This document shows positions 48,516 to 61,437 of a stretch of DNA of 64,000 bases, in pieces. A model generated the notes under the pieces. That model saw only the letters and a list, made by a program, of their open reading frames with translations, was not told where the DNA came from and searched no databases. The position numbers and the translations under genes were made by a program. Position 1 is the stretch's first letter, and each line of letters begins with the position of its first letter. This DNA is from Latrodectus hesperus (taxonomy: Eukaryota > Arthropoda > Arachnida > Araneae > Theridiidae): NCBI GenBank assembly GCA_037975125.1, contig CM075855.1, positions 84,519,392 through 84,583,391 on the forward strand. Direction: 5' to 3'.

Positions 48516-49044
48516 GATTTCACTCTATGTGCTTCTGCAATATTAAAATATTTTTAACTGGTTACAACTAGATTAAGTCACAAAGTTAATTACATTAAGC
48601 TATACATCTGAGGACATTGACAAAAATATTTACTATCCATCAACTTAATTTAAATCACATAGTCAAAAATAGATTAATTAAACAAAACATCAAAATTCAA
48701 GACATTCCTAGAGCTGTTGACTCAGTTAATGATTGAGAAAGCATTTTATCTATTTAATATTTAATCATTTCAGAACAGACAATGCATATAAAAGCATTAC
48801 CTATAAAGATCTCTCTGAATGTGAAAAAACCACAAATATGTATTTTAAATTGTAAAAATTCTTAATGATTTCATGGAATCAAATTTGAATTGAATGTAGT
48901 TTTAGGATCTTTATCTAATTAGGAACCCGAATACCTATATATTTTTCTTAATTTAACTTTATCAGCTTGGGTTAAAGTGAGAAAATAAGTGAAATTCTCC
49001 TCTAAATAATGATATATGAACTATTGTTATACTTTATATTTCTT

Positions 49045-49048
<4 letters not shown>

Positions 49049-49121
<73 letters not shown>
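49049..49121. repeat. (AT)n microsatellite, about 72 bp
   Basis: Uninterrupted AT dinucleotides just upstream of the first recognised TRIP4 exon. Confidence 0.95.
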
Positions 49122-49124
<3 letters not shown>

Positions 49125-52100
49125 CTTCCTTTCTTATTTAGGTAAGTTTTCACTCTAGATCAAAATACTTACATGATAAATCAAGCAATTAGTAATATAT
49201 TTAAATTAGAAAGTGATGATTCATTTTTTAGAGAAATATAAATATATTTCTATTGATTTATAAAGATAAGCATAGCATTTTCCATACTTAATTTTGTCTT
49301 TTTGCCATATTTACACTTTATTATAAATTTTATTATTTGAATTCTAACACACTGCTCAAAAGAATATATTAATTGAAAATGGGTCATTTTGATAGGGTTT
49401 CTATTTTTAAAACATAACATTTAAATTTTATTTGGATCCACATAATTGTAAAGAGCAAAATCCAAAGCCACATCATAACACCACGATGGAATCTTTAATA
49501 CAATTCCCAAACATATGTAAATTGACTTTATTAACCACTTTCAATAAAAAGCAGATTATTCTAGCCTCTTTGCACCCTGAGAAATGATTCATTAAGTTTT
49601 TGAAAATTAAATTTGAAATTTAAAATAGTACTTTATATTTGTTTGTTTAAAAACTTTGATTTTCAGTAGCCATATTTTCCTATATATAATTCGCAATAGT
49701 GCATTATCCATAAATATTTTTTAGAGTTAAAAAAAGGGCTCATAATCTTTAGCCCTATAAAATTGGCCATTCTTTATAGCAAATAATTCAAAATATATAT
49801 TCTTGATAATATAACATCATATAATACATTGTAAGTTAATGTTATTTAAATATGTATGATGTTTATTAACAATTTTTAGAGTTGCTGGAGTCATGCATTT
49901 AACTTAGCTCTTTCATGACTAATGCAGATAACATAATTTGTATGTTTATTTCTAGTACAATTAGTTGAGCTTTCTCCTTTATATTTACCATAGATACAGC
50001 TTTCCTATTTTCTTTTTCACAATCCATTTCTTTAATTTTGGCCAACAGCATTTTTCACAGCAGTAAATTTAACATTGGTCACATTTTTCAAACTCAGTAT
50101 TTTTTCTTTTTTTATATACAATCAAGTATTTGATTCAACATTAAGCAATTCTGCACTTTCCCAATTTCTTACTTTCTTAAATTTCACAATAAGTTTTATT
50201 TTAAAATCTGTTATTTAATTTATACATTTTGATTTAGCATAATGATATATAAACTTGAACACTTTCAAAGTGAAACAGCTCAGGTCAAGGCAGAATGCAA
50301 AATGATGCCACTGATTAGCAGCTGTAATATCCTTCCAAGAAACCAAATGTTTTCTTGAATGTTATAGGACAAAACTGATAATAGATGAAATATGTTAAAA
50401 GGGACATGGCAGCTTTTATTTCACTTATTATTTACATTATAAAACATAAATGACATTTTTTTTTAAACTCTATAGTAAGTTTTTCTGGTAGAGAATACTT
50501 TCTATCAAATAATTTGCAACTGCATATAATAAATGCAATGAAATTTTAAAACTTTTTAACATATAATTTGTAGATTTAATTATAATTAATAATTTAATGC
50601 AGGAAAAAATGATGTTTTAAGTTGGAAAACTGAAATTTGTTTTGTATTTGTGTTACAAGTGAAGGGTAATGAAAATATTTTTAAAATTTCAGTTTGAAGG
50701 AAATAATGTGTGTTGAAAGTGACAACAAATTTAATGTATATACTTTTTATCAAAAATTAAATACAAATGTGTTATAAATATTTTACCTACTAAATATTTC
50801 ATTAGTTAAATGAGTTATTGAGAAAAAAATTTGTAGTGTTTCATATTTATTAATTATAAACAAATTTTCAAATTGTTAAAATAATTTTTAAATTATAAAA
50901 CCATATTATTGTAATATTGCTCAGTTATTGACACCAATCCAATACATGTATTAATATCTTACACATTAAATTACAAATGATGTGGACATTTTAAAGCATA
51001 TATTGCAACTCAATAACTATAAACAAATTATTATAATTAAACATTACTATTCACCTAATGAATTTAGTGTAATTTTTCAGTTATTGATCTTTGCCAGAAA
51101 GCCCAACATACAATCTTGTTTTAAAGGTATGCATTACAGTGTTTAATTGTACATGTATTTAACTGCATTTATGTGTATTTAAATCAATAAGGTGAATGAT
51201 ATATCATTTGTATTGATTTAAATCTATTGCCTGGTTGCTGACCCGTCTTGTAGCACACCATAGCACAATTTTTAAAGATGTGTGCTAATAGTGGGTTGCA
51301 GAGAACAAAATTACTCGTACATACTATATGTACAACACACATACAATATATATTTATAAAGAAAGTATTATATTGAAAGAGAATAAATAAGTTGAATATT
51401 TCTTATACATTCTATTTTAAAAGAACATATGCGTTTTGTGATGAAGGCTAGCTATAGCAGAAAGATAAAAAGAGAAATTTCAAAATTCATTCATAATTTA
51501 TTTTTTGAAAATTCTGAGAAAAATTTTCTAATTATATTAAAATTTATTTTTATTTTCGTTGGGCTTAAAAAGTTGCGGTGACGCTAATACACAAGTACCG
51601 ATTTATCTTAAGCTGTTTCAAACTTAGGTTCTGCCAATCCAGACGAAATCAAGTCAGTTAGGACTTGATAACTTATATTTATAATCTAAAATTAAATATT
51701 AATTATAGAAATAAATAAACAACAATTTTGAAAAAAAAAAAAAACACTCAAATTTTGTAAAATATTTCAAGTTATAGCCTTAATTATTAATAATTTTGAT
51801 CTAGAGAAAATATTTCAAGCTTATTCTCTCATAAATCATCTATGATAGAATATCCTACACAGATATATATAAACTCTGAATAAAAAAAGACCAATGTGTT
51901 GTTCAGCGAAATTTTATTATAGTATTGTTAATTTATATTTTACTGGTAACAGCACAAAAAAATTTTCTAAGCAACAAAATCAATTAAAAGAAAATTTTAA
52001 AATGTATACTGATCCAATCAATACATTTTATTATTTAATTTTTTGTGTTCGACTTTAAAACAATGTAGTCAACTTTACAATTTATCTTAGTGTTATCTTT

Positions 52101-52554
52101 TCAATACGCCAAACTTTCCATTCACAAAATTCAAATTTTGTAAAATAATTAAAACCCATATGACAGTAAAACATGTGGGAATTCTATTTTTTCATTATAT
52201 TTAAATGTCATCGCATTTTTAAAAAATATATTCACATAAAATGAAAATTTTCGGCATTAAATATGTTACATTAATATCAATTCAAAATAATAAGGTAATA
52301 AAATCTTCATATGAACTAATATGTTTAAATACCGCAATAAGAGAGCTTAAGATTTAGATACAATTGTTTAAACGGCTGTAATAAGTTTTATTTATTTACG
52401 AACCGAAACGAATACGAAACTAAGAACAGATACTTAAGAACAGTGAAAGTAACGGTCACAGATTGTGACTAGTAATTTTTATTTAATAGGAATACTTTGG
52501 TTCACAATTCTATATTAAAATAACTGTTAATGGGATAATATATGACTTAATAAA

Positions 52555-52669
52555 GTAACGATGACTTTGGAAGATGGCAACAACGTTATTTTGCACACAA
52601 ACACGTGTTTTCGGTTAGTTTTGTTTATTTTATGCGGATCAGAGATGAACATATGAGCTGTGAACAAAA
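52555..52669 (+). promoter_or_regulatory. Candidate 5' non-coding exon/start region
   Basis: A CpG-enriched island (about 52320-52720) contains a YY1-like GGAAGATGGCAAC near 52570 and ends at a near-perfect donor, AAAAA|GTAAGTATG, at 52670 on the plus strand. Frames before the donor hold only short ORFs. It could be an upstream 5' UTR exon of the AF10-like gene, whose coding exon begins right after an acceptor-like site, or one side of a bidirectional promoter shared with TRIP4. Confidence 0.3.
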
Positions 52670-53185
52670 AGTAAGTATGAAGCATTAATAAAGGATTTGG
52701 ATTTATGGTCACTTTTAAGCGGAAATATTTATGTGTACTTATTTGAAATTATAAATATTGTTAATGTCTTTAAAAATTTTTTATTTTTCTTTAAATAAAG
52801 AATTTTCGTAATGCTTGAAAATTTTTTATCTTTTAGTAATAAAGCCAAATTTTTATCTTTTAGTATTAAAGAAAAATTACATAAATAATACATATTAATA
52901 AATTAAGAAATTTTACTTTTAATTATATATACTAAAATTTAAAAATTGCATACTAATTAATTTTTTTAAAAGTTTCTTTAAATTTTATAAGGAATAATTT
53001 TATCTAAGAAATAAATATTTTTTTTTCTTAGATACTTTCTTGGATTTTTCCAGTTAAAAAAATTATAACACATAAAATTATACATGCACACATAAAAAAC
53101 GTTTTGATTAAAATATTAAGTGCACCGTCATCAATAACTGTTTTTACACTTCAAGTGATTATTCTAGATAATAATATTAAAGTAA

Positions 53186-53325
53186 GCAGCACAGATGCCA
53201 TATAATCCATGATGCCAAATTCTGAATTTTTTGGCGATGAAGAAATGTAGCCCAGATGAAGTACCGTGACGGCGAAAATAGCCAATCTGAGAATTTGGCA
53301 TTATAGATTATCCAGCACCTGTGCC
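53186..53325. mobile_element. 140-bp foldback/MITE
   Basis: Arms of about 38 bases, sharing CACAGATGC/CACAGGTGC and ATGCCAAATTCT, are inverted around a short CpG-containing centre. AAGTAA occurs directly on both flanks (53180-53185 and 53326-53331) and could be a 6-bp target duplication. Confidence 0.6.
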
Positions 53326-53872
53326 AAGTAATCATTGTTTGAATTGAACTACTTTTTCTATCATTCAGAATTTAACATGTTTTAAAAACATTAAAAGTTA
53401 TGAAGTTCAGTGATTTGTCATAAATAAGTAGAAAGGATAAAAATCAAAACAATTCACTCTTAATACAACATATGATATTTTTAATATTTTCCTCAGATTA
53501 TACAATTTAGATCATATTAAGTATCAGCCACTACATACTCTGTAAAACCATAAAAATAAATTTAAAGAAAATTTGAATATTTTCAGCAAAGTATATTTAT
53601 AATTAAATATTTACAAATCAAATATCACAGAGCCTCTAAACTTTATATAATTATTAAGAAAAGATTGTTAACTAATATATAAATATATATAATCTCATAT
53701 TTTATAACATACATAGAGAAGATATATGATGATTGACTATATTAAAGGTTATACATTTTTACATAAATTTTTAATTCTGTTAACAGAATTCATTATTCAT
53801 TACTTGGTATGAAAGATAATTTCTGTATACTCTAAAGACTAATAACATTTTTGAGTAATAATGGGTGGCCTA

Positions 53873-54043
53873 TACTTTAGGGTACCTCTCAATTTCTTGC
53901 GAATTTTGTGACATATTGATAGCAGTGTTAGTTTATTTCTGGTTGGTCTATCATGCTTTTTAGAATCATCTTGTTACTTCAAACATGCACGAAAACTAAC
54001 TTGGATAAAAAAGCTAATTTTTGCCAAGGGGCACCCTAAAGTA
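53873..54043. mobile_element. 171-bp Tc1/mariner-like MITE
   Basis: The inverted ends TACTTTAGGGTACC and TACTTTAGGGTGCC (13 of 14 bases) are flanked by TA on both sides (53871-53872, 54044-54045), as expected for Tc1/mariner insertion. The interior is non-coding. Confidence 0.7.
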
Positions 54044-56367
54044 TATTTTTCATAATTATAACAATTAACTATAAGCAATATTTAAATTATTCATTTTAAA
54101 GAGATTACATACATTTCTAAAATGATTTTTTATATTTGTCGATATATTTTAACTAGAGGAAGAAAAAAATCATTTCAATTCATCAATGCAAATTGAAAAA
54201 TTATGCATATTAAGGTTTGCAAGACAAAAAAGCTATTAACATAATTATGACTGGTGTACAATATTTTATTAATTGAAAACATTATGAAAGAATGTAGCAA
54301 TGAACTAAATTATGTTAATAAAGAGTTTTTATAATGGCTAAATAAGCCATGAATGGTTACTTTAGGAATTAAATAAAAAAATTTTTAGTTTTTCTATGTG
54401 TGAATGCTTTATGAAAAGCTTTCTTTATACTTAAATTTTACCTTTATTTACTTTTCTTAAAATTTATTTCTGTAGCACATGCTTAAATTACTATTACTGT
54501 AACTCATTTTATGTATTAATTTTTTGGCAGAAATAAATATTAATATTTTTATTCTGGCATGAAAAACTTATTTACCTGCATTAATTTATGTTATCTTTGA
54601 AAACAAAGTACAAAAGTATGTTCTATATTTAGATTCATCAGTAACAGAATATAATAGTTATTTCATTCCTAAACAAAAGTTTCACTCAAAATGTATATTG
54701 CATGTTTTAGCATAAGTTATTGGAAAATATAGGATTTCACAAGAATTTAAATGTTGGTAGATATTGTTCTGAATAAAAGAGGTTGATCTAAACTGAAAAT
54801 GTAAATATATTCTAATGAAAAGAAGAATTGTTTAATTGTAGATGAATATTGCATTTTTAGTTATCAAAATAAGTTAAATATTCAAAAATTGTATGCTTTA
54901 TGAAAATCTTCTCTTGAGAAAAATTATGGAAGATAATATACAACAAATATATTTAAACAATGTGATCTATTGCTATTTAAATATTTAATTTCAACTCTGC
55001 TGAAATTTGTGTCTAACAAGCATTATGCATTTTAATTTAACAATGCATATTTAATTTTAAATATTTTATGTTATTTTGCATTATTTTTAAATTACCGAGA
55101 CATTGTTTGACATTGCTTTGTCGGAAATTATTTTACAAACTTAAATTATCTACAATTTAACTATTTGCAATGTTTCAAAATACGGTTACTTTAAATTATT
55201 CACTAAAATTTTACAGTTTAAATTAAATTAACTGTCAAATAGAAACAAAACTGAGTCAAAGTAAACATGACTTAAAGAAAATTTGGAAAAGATTAATCTG
55301 CCTAACACAAGTAAAATAAAATGTCAGGCATAAAAATATCATTGATTAACTATTAAATATAAGGATAAAATATTCACATTTTATGCAATAATATATAATT
55401 GAACAGCCACCAAATGTTCTAAGGGTAATAGTTTGGATAAAATGATAGTTTTTAAATATGACCAAAATTATTTTATCTATATTAACATCTATAAATTTTC
55501 CTCCATTTGAGCCTATACTCACAGAACAGGAACATTCTAATCATTGAAATATAGAGTACTTTTTAAAGATATTTTACTGTGTTTATCCTTCTAATTTATT
55601 TTTGTTCTAGAACAATGAAATATTTCAAATATAAATAGATCTTAATTTATTTATTTAAAATGTAATTTTTATTAAATATCTATACATGAAAAATTTTTGC
55701 CCCTTTATATATTTTAATTATTAAAATTTCAGTTGATAAAATCAATTTAATATTTAATTTCAAATCTCTAAAAAGAATGAAATCAACAGTATATTAAGAT
55801 AAAATGACAAAATTAACTAAGATACCAGGTTGATGATATAACTGTTTAAATTTGGCAAAAGTGTAAAAATTAATATGCAATTCCATTTTTTTTAACAAAT
55901 AAGATAATTGTGAATTTTCAACTTGCTGAAATATTTTCTCAGTTCCCCATTTAAAAATATATTAGTGCAATATCATGTTCTGTTATTTTGTATGTAAATT
56001 GAATATTAAAATTAGCTGAGTATATGTACTAATATACAAGTACCAATTTTTGTTATGTTCCAGAATAACTACGTTTATATTTTGTTGTTTTAAAATAATA
56101 ACAAAACTCTTTAAATATTGATGTACATATTCCTTTAATTTTCATTTCATTAATCGTTTCAAAAAATAAAATTTTTTAAATCATATATATGCTATACTTT
56201 ATTTTCTTAATTAAGGAGAAAGATTAAACAGAAAAACATTCCACAGAGTAAAACAAAAATAACATTCCACTATTACTCTAGTGTAATTAAAAACACAAAA
56301 GGTGTCATTACCTTAAACAAAATAGGATGTTTATCCAAATCTGAATTTAGTTTTTAATGCACAATTT

Positions 56368-56880
56368 GGTACTTTTCCATTTCGCCGGCGCAAATCTCGC
56401 CAAGCGAAAATTAAGTCGCCAATTAGCGACAACACACAGTATACACATAAAAATTTTTAAATTTATTTAACTGTTGTTCTCGTGTTCACACTATGCATGG
56501 AATGATGGGTGCCAGAGCCTCAATTTATGTACTTATAATATTAGATTACAATTTATCGGGTGATGCATATTTCAAAATCTTATTATATTTTTAAAAATAT
56601 TTTCTTATGTGAATTTGTTACCATTATTTTTTTTTAAGAAATCCGATTTTTTCTAGAGAGATTTTATGAAATCATTAAGTTTGTATACATAGCAACATAG
56701 CGTAAAATAATGAAATGGAAAAAAAAAAGAGTCGAGAGAAATAAAGTCGTTGACAGTAAAAGGCCATCACAAGTTTTGGAAAATTTGCAGTAAATGGTTA
56801 CCAGCGGATATATTCCCTCTAGCGCCGGTTGTATCATTTTTGGCAACTTTATCGCCTGCACGGCGAAATGGAAAAGTACC
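56368..56880. mobile_element. 513-bp miniature inverted-repeat element with 8-bp target duplication
   Basis: The ends are a perfect 20-bp inverted repeat, GGTACTTTTCCATTTCGCCG, and its complement. They are flanked by a perfect 8-bp direct repeat, CACAATTT, at 56360-56367 and 56881-56888. The interior has no transposase frame but has CpG-rich subterminal motifs such as GTCGCCAATTAGCGAC. An 8-bp duplication fits the hAT, P or Merlin superfamilies; the GG start favours Merlin over hAT. Confidence 0.85.
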
Positions 56881-58189
56881 CACAATTTTTGTTATACACA
56901 TCATAAATGAATTAAAATTTTCTAGGCAAAAAATTAGCCAATAAAGAATCAAAAAATTTTATTAAAAATATTAAACTGCGTTTATAATTATAAAGCATTA
57001 AAGACTGATATTCATAATCCAGTTTATAAAAATAATTTATTATTTCAGTTGAAAAGTTAAAAAAAATAGAGGAAATCAATGCTCCACAAAAATATACTGA
57101 TAAGTACCGAGTATGAGTTTCATATGTATTTATCAGCAAAATTATATATTGATTCTAATAATATAAATATAATATAGCTAGAAACATTTTCCTGCTTTTT
57201 TTTTAAACTTTTTTTTCGATAACACATAATTATATTTATAAATTTATTATAAATAATTTTCAGCTAAACTTTACTTTTAGTCTGTAAAATACTTTTCGAT
57301 ATACGCGAAAAATTCCTATATTTCTTTTTATCTAAAATCATAAATGAAAAATTGGTTGTGATTACAAAATAAATTTTGTTTGAGTAGGGAAAATACCCGA
57401 ATGGTGTGATGTATTTTAATTAAACATAGTCTTTAATTATTACATAAAAGAAGTTTCTTACTTTTTAATTAATATATAATATCATGAATAGATTCGTAAA
57501 AGATTATTTTCATCACAGTTTCAGACAGATTTATTCCTCATTCATCGAAAATTCTCTTTATGCATTTCACTCCATCAAACAAATTCGTGTCACATATGCT
57601 TGTTTCAATAGCAAGCAATTAATACCTAGTATTTAATACTGTATGTGATAAAATGGGAACGGGTACACATGTTTTTATCACTTCTTAATTTCGGTGTTTG
57701 CAAAGACCTTTTACACGAAAATCAGGCTCCAGATTCTTCTCACTGGTTCGATTTACTTCATGAAAAACGAAAATATATTAGTCAACAAAATCAAGGGACT
57801 TTAAGAATTTAATCACCTGAATTATATATTCAAATATCGCACATTGGAAATAATTTATTTTAGCACATTAACATTTTGTATCGCAAGGTATAATTTATTT
57901 TAAAGAGAAAAAAAATTACAAAATTCACTATAAGATTTATAACATAATTTTTTGGGGATTATTTCAAGCTGAATTTTTATAATAAATCCATTACTTGGTT
58001 GATACATATTTAATTAAAAGTAATCTTATAAGAAATAAACTCCTTTTTGTCGAAGAGGAATTGCTTTAACTAAGCAATTTAAATAATTATTTCATTATTT
58101 TACTCTTTCTTGAGAGTTCAATGAAATTTACGGGGACATTTCTTCAATTTTTTTCCGGTTTTTCAATAAAGGAAAAAAAAATGGAATAA

Positions 58190-58433
58190 CGGCTTTATTG
58201 ACAAGAGATCTCCCGTTGCTCTCTCAGCTCCACTCTTCGCGGCTATTTCTTGCTTGAGATGAATGAAAGGAGTGTTTTTTCTATATAAAAAGAATTTAAG
58301 TTGTTATCCTTTTGTTTTATTATATGTGTAATTTGTTAAAAACTGCTGTTCCGATGAAAGGGTGCTCTCTCTTCTTCGCAAGAGATGCAGCATTCGGCCA
58401 GAATGACTTTTTTAACTTAGGATTTTCTACAAG
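58190..58433 (+). promoter_or_regulatory. Possible promoter/5' UTR of the AF10-like gene
   Basis: The stretch before the AF10 exon is richer in C and G than its surroundings (CTCCCGTTGCTCTC, CTTCGCGGC). It has a TATA-like TCTATATAAAAAG near 58278, consistent with a start site 30 bases later. The alternative is that it is intron ending in the acceptor at 58433. Confidence 0.35.
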
Positions 58434-58542
58434 ATGAAGGAGATGGTTGGGGGATGCTGTGTATGCTCCGACGAGCGTGGTTGGACTGAAAACCCCCTTG
58501 TTTATTGTGATGGACAAGGTTGTAATGTTGCTGTTCATCAAG
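58434..58542 (+). CDS. MLLT10: AF10/AF17 (MLLT10, Alhambra) first recognised coding exon, partial gene
   Basis: The exon encodes MKEMVGGCCVCSDERGW followed by NPLVYCDGQGCNVAVHQ, then donor CAAG|GTGAGT (phase 1). This is the first half of the N-terminal PHD finger of the AF10/AF17 family: ligands Cys8, Cys11, Cys25, Cys30 and His35 fit the Cys4-His-Cys3 spacing, and the remaining ligands lie in the next exon. In the family the PHD-Zn knuckle-PHD module reads unmodified H3K27, and a C-terminal leucine zipper recruits DOT1L for H3K79 methylation. The ATG is directly preceded by an acceptor-like TTTTCTACAAG and there is an in-frame TAA just upstream, so either an upstream 5' UTR exon splices here or translation starts in a longer first exon. 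No later exon is seen; intron 1 exceeds 5.4 kb. Confidence 0.93.
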
Positions 58543-61205
58543 GTGAGTGTAGAATTAAATTAATAGTTTGTATGAAATCAACAACTTTGTTTCCTGTCGT
58601 GAATTATGTGTAAACTGATCTCATAAAAGGTAATGATAACAATAATATTATTTATACATTTGCGTATATTTAATTTCGTAGCAAGTTTACAATTATTTGA
58701 TAATTTAAAATGATAAATATTAAAGTATTTTGAATTTTTAGTCTGTTAATGACAAGTAATATTGATGTTGTGAATTATTTATATTCATACTTAAATGGCG
58801 TTATTCAAGAACTTAATCTTCGTCGTATACTCCGAGCATATTTTTGAGTAAATTCGTTTTGCTAGAGAAGTCATCAATTTAAGAAATCAACTCACCTTAT
58901 TATCGAATTAAGCTGTTTTTATATTGAATAATTTTCAAGACATTTTTTATGTATTTATTGTTCATTGTGTACTAACATAAAAAAAATTTTTTATTGTATT
59001 GCTATTGTTTGATAATTTATGCAGATCTTGCTTATGAATGATTTTCTGATTGAGTGTGAGAAGTTTTTCATTTGTATGAGTATTTATTATAAAGAAATAC
59101 TTAAAGTCAACAACTTGTAGTATTTCTCATAAATTAAGAAATCTTTATAGTTTAGAACCGATTTGGAATTGTTTCATCTTGAATTAGAATTTTAAAGGCC
59201 ATTGCAAAAAAAGTTAAATATATTTGTTTGATAACCCCTACAGTGATATCATACAAAAATTACATTTAATATTATGTGCAGTAGATTCATTGATGCTTAG
59301 CAAAAAATTAATGGTTAAACTCTTAAGGCTTGTGCTATAAATCAGTATGAATTAAAGTGTTACTTGAAATCTTTTATCATATTCATGTAAATATTATGTT
59401 TGTTTTTAAAAAAAGTGAGTATTGTTCTGATAATCTATAAATTATAACTTTTGGTACCAAAATATTTATAAATCTTTGTAATGAGTGATACATAATTCAT
59501 GTTACAGTACTAATTCACAATAAAATATATTACATGATTTAAGGTATTTACATCATATATATATCTTATATATTTCCCATATTTTGGTAGTTTTACTATT
59601 ACATGATCATCAGCCAATATTATATTATAAAGTAAGAAGAAAAATGTAAGTAATAGTGTTTATTTTGCATTTATTAGACCTTGAAGACTCCATAATCTAC
59701 TACCTAAATAAAATTAACTGAATAAAAATATAAAAATTTTTTGTATTGAAACCATTTATTTGCCCACATTTTCTAATGATTTTGTTATGTATTTTTTTCA
59801 TTACATTTCTATTTTCCATGATTGTAAAATCTTAAATTATCAAAATTTCATTAAAAATGCTTTTAAATTTTATGGAAGGATAAAATTATCAAGTTAGAAT
59901 CTGCATGGATAAAATCCTAGTATTTGTAACATGTTTGGCACAATTTTCAAAAATGTTGCCAATGACAAAATTACAAGATTTTTAAATGTAAAAAAGCAAC
60001 AGCCCATTAAATTTTGTCAAATCCACAACAGGTTGGAGTAAAATCGTATTTTTCAAAATCCCTATCGCACTCAATTTCTAATTTTGAATATTAAATTTGC
60101 ACTCCATTTATTATTTCAAATATTTTTTTATATTTATTTAGTAAAGAATTACAAATCTAAAGGCTTCATATTTAAATGTAAATTTATAAAATTTACATAT
60201 TACATAAACAAATAAAAATCTCTAAAAGTCAATATTATTTGTAATGTAAAGGAAAATAAAAAAAAGTTGATTATGATGAATAAAATATCATCATAATAAG
60301 CTTTTTAATTTTCTTTTAATTAATCAAAAGAATACAAACACTTTAAAGAATACTCAGTGTATAATAAAACCAAAAGTAGGTATTAACAGCTGTACTATGT
60401 ATCTAAATTAATAATGTAAATAGCATACATTTTCACAAAACTTGGGTTTCTAATTAATAGGACACTGGCATGCATCTTAAAATAACACATTATTTTAACG
60501 ATTACTATTTTATATATTCAACAGGAAACATCTCAAATGTTTCAACACTATACTGAATAAATTATACATATTTTATAATATAAAATAACAAATTAAATAG
60601 AATGACACAAAGTAAAAGTATTTACATAATCAATTCCTTCATGCTCCTAATTAAAAAAAACCTTCAAACCTATAAATTATAAATTAATCTAATTAACATT
60701 GAAGTTATTAGAAAATAAATACAAAACTTCACATACTTAACAATTTAAAAACTAACTTAGAGAAATAAAACACAGTATAAGCTGAATCGTCACTAGAACT
60801 TCAAACAAATATTATGCAATGAAATACATCATAAAATTGTCTCAACAAATTCATTCTGTCATAATTCTGTTTTTTTTATGATAATAATATATGCATCTTA
60901 GAAAAGATATCATCTAACAATGTATAAATGAATGTTTTAACAAGTAAACAATAACATTAAATGACATCAGTTGTTAATGTGATTTGTGTTTAATTTTTAA
61001 AGGAGTGACATACATTCTTTAAAATGATTCTTGAGTATTACCAACCAACAGTTTAACAAGGCAACAGTTCTAAATCTGTGTAAATAAATATTTTTTAAGT
61101 AATTAGTAATTAAATAAACTATAGAAAATATTTTTCAAAAAAATTGCATATTATATTATTTTTAAGTAGTAAAATACATAGAAAGCTTTTAACATACTTA
61201 TCTAA

Positions 61206-61211
61206 TTTATT
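61206..61211 (-). terminator. Polyadenylation signal for the minus-strand candidate exon
   Basis: AATAAA on the minus strand, about 230 bases past the TGA. G+C content falls to background near here, consistent with the end of a transcript. Confidence 0.35.
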
Positions 61212-61437
61212 ATCATCATTATCACCCATAAGCCGTGTTCTAAATTAAAATATATTGATTTAAATTCTTACTTTCCATATTAATAGTCTGATTAGGATGG
61301 ATGTTCTCATAACTGGAAGCTAGGGAGTTCTTTCACCAATCTAACTAAAGATCCGTTAAATTCACTAATGATGTGTGTTGCACTGAAAGTGGTTGTAATT
61401 ACAATGCCTACATGTGGAATGAATCCCCTGAGTGTCT

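Larger units (their letters stand above)
48536..58189. other. Stretch without recognised coding exons upstream of TRIP4 and AF10
   Basis: The region probably holds the promoter and any 5' exons of TRIP4 (minus) and perhaps a 5' UTR exon of AF10 (plus). Recognisable items are the (AT)n tract at 49.05 kb, a CpG-richer patch near 51.55-51.66 kb, the start-like region at 52.6 kb, three MITEs and a 47-codon ORF at 57669. Confidence 0.55.

Noticed and set aside
51076..51126. Plus-strand exon-like stretch between TTTTTCAG and AAAG|GTATGC
   Set aside because: Only about 46 bases, no partner exons on that strand and no recognisable peptide.
56664..57139. Several overlapping ORFs on both strands near 56.7-57.1 kb
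   Set aside because: They lie across the 513-bp transposon and its flank and show no transposase or other motif.
58320..58541. 73-codon minus-strand ORF
   Set aside because: Antisense shadow of the AF10 PHD-finger exon.
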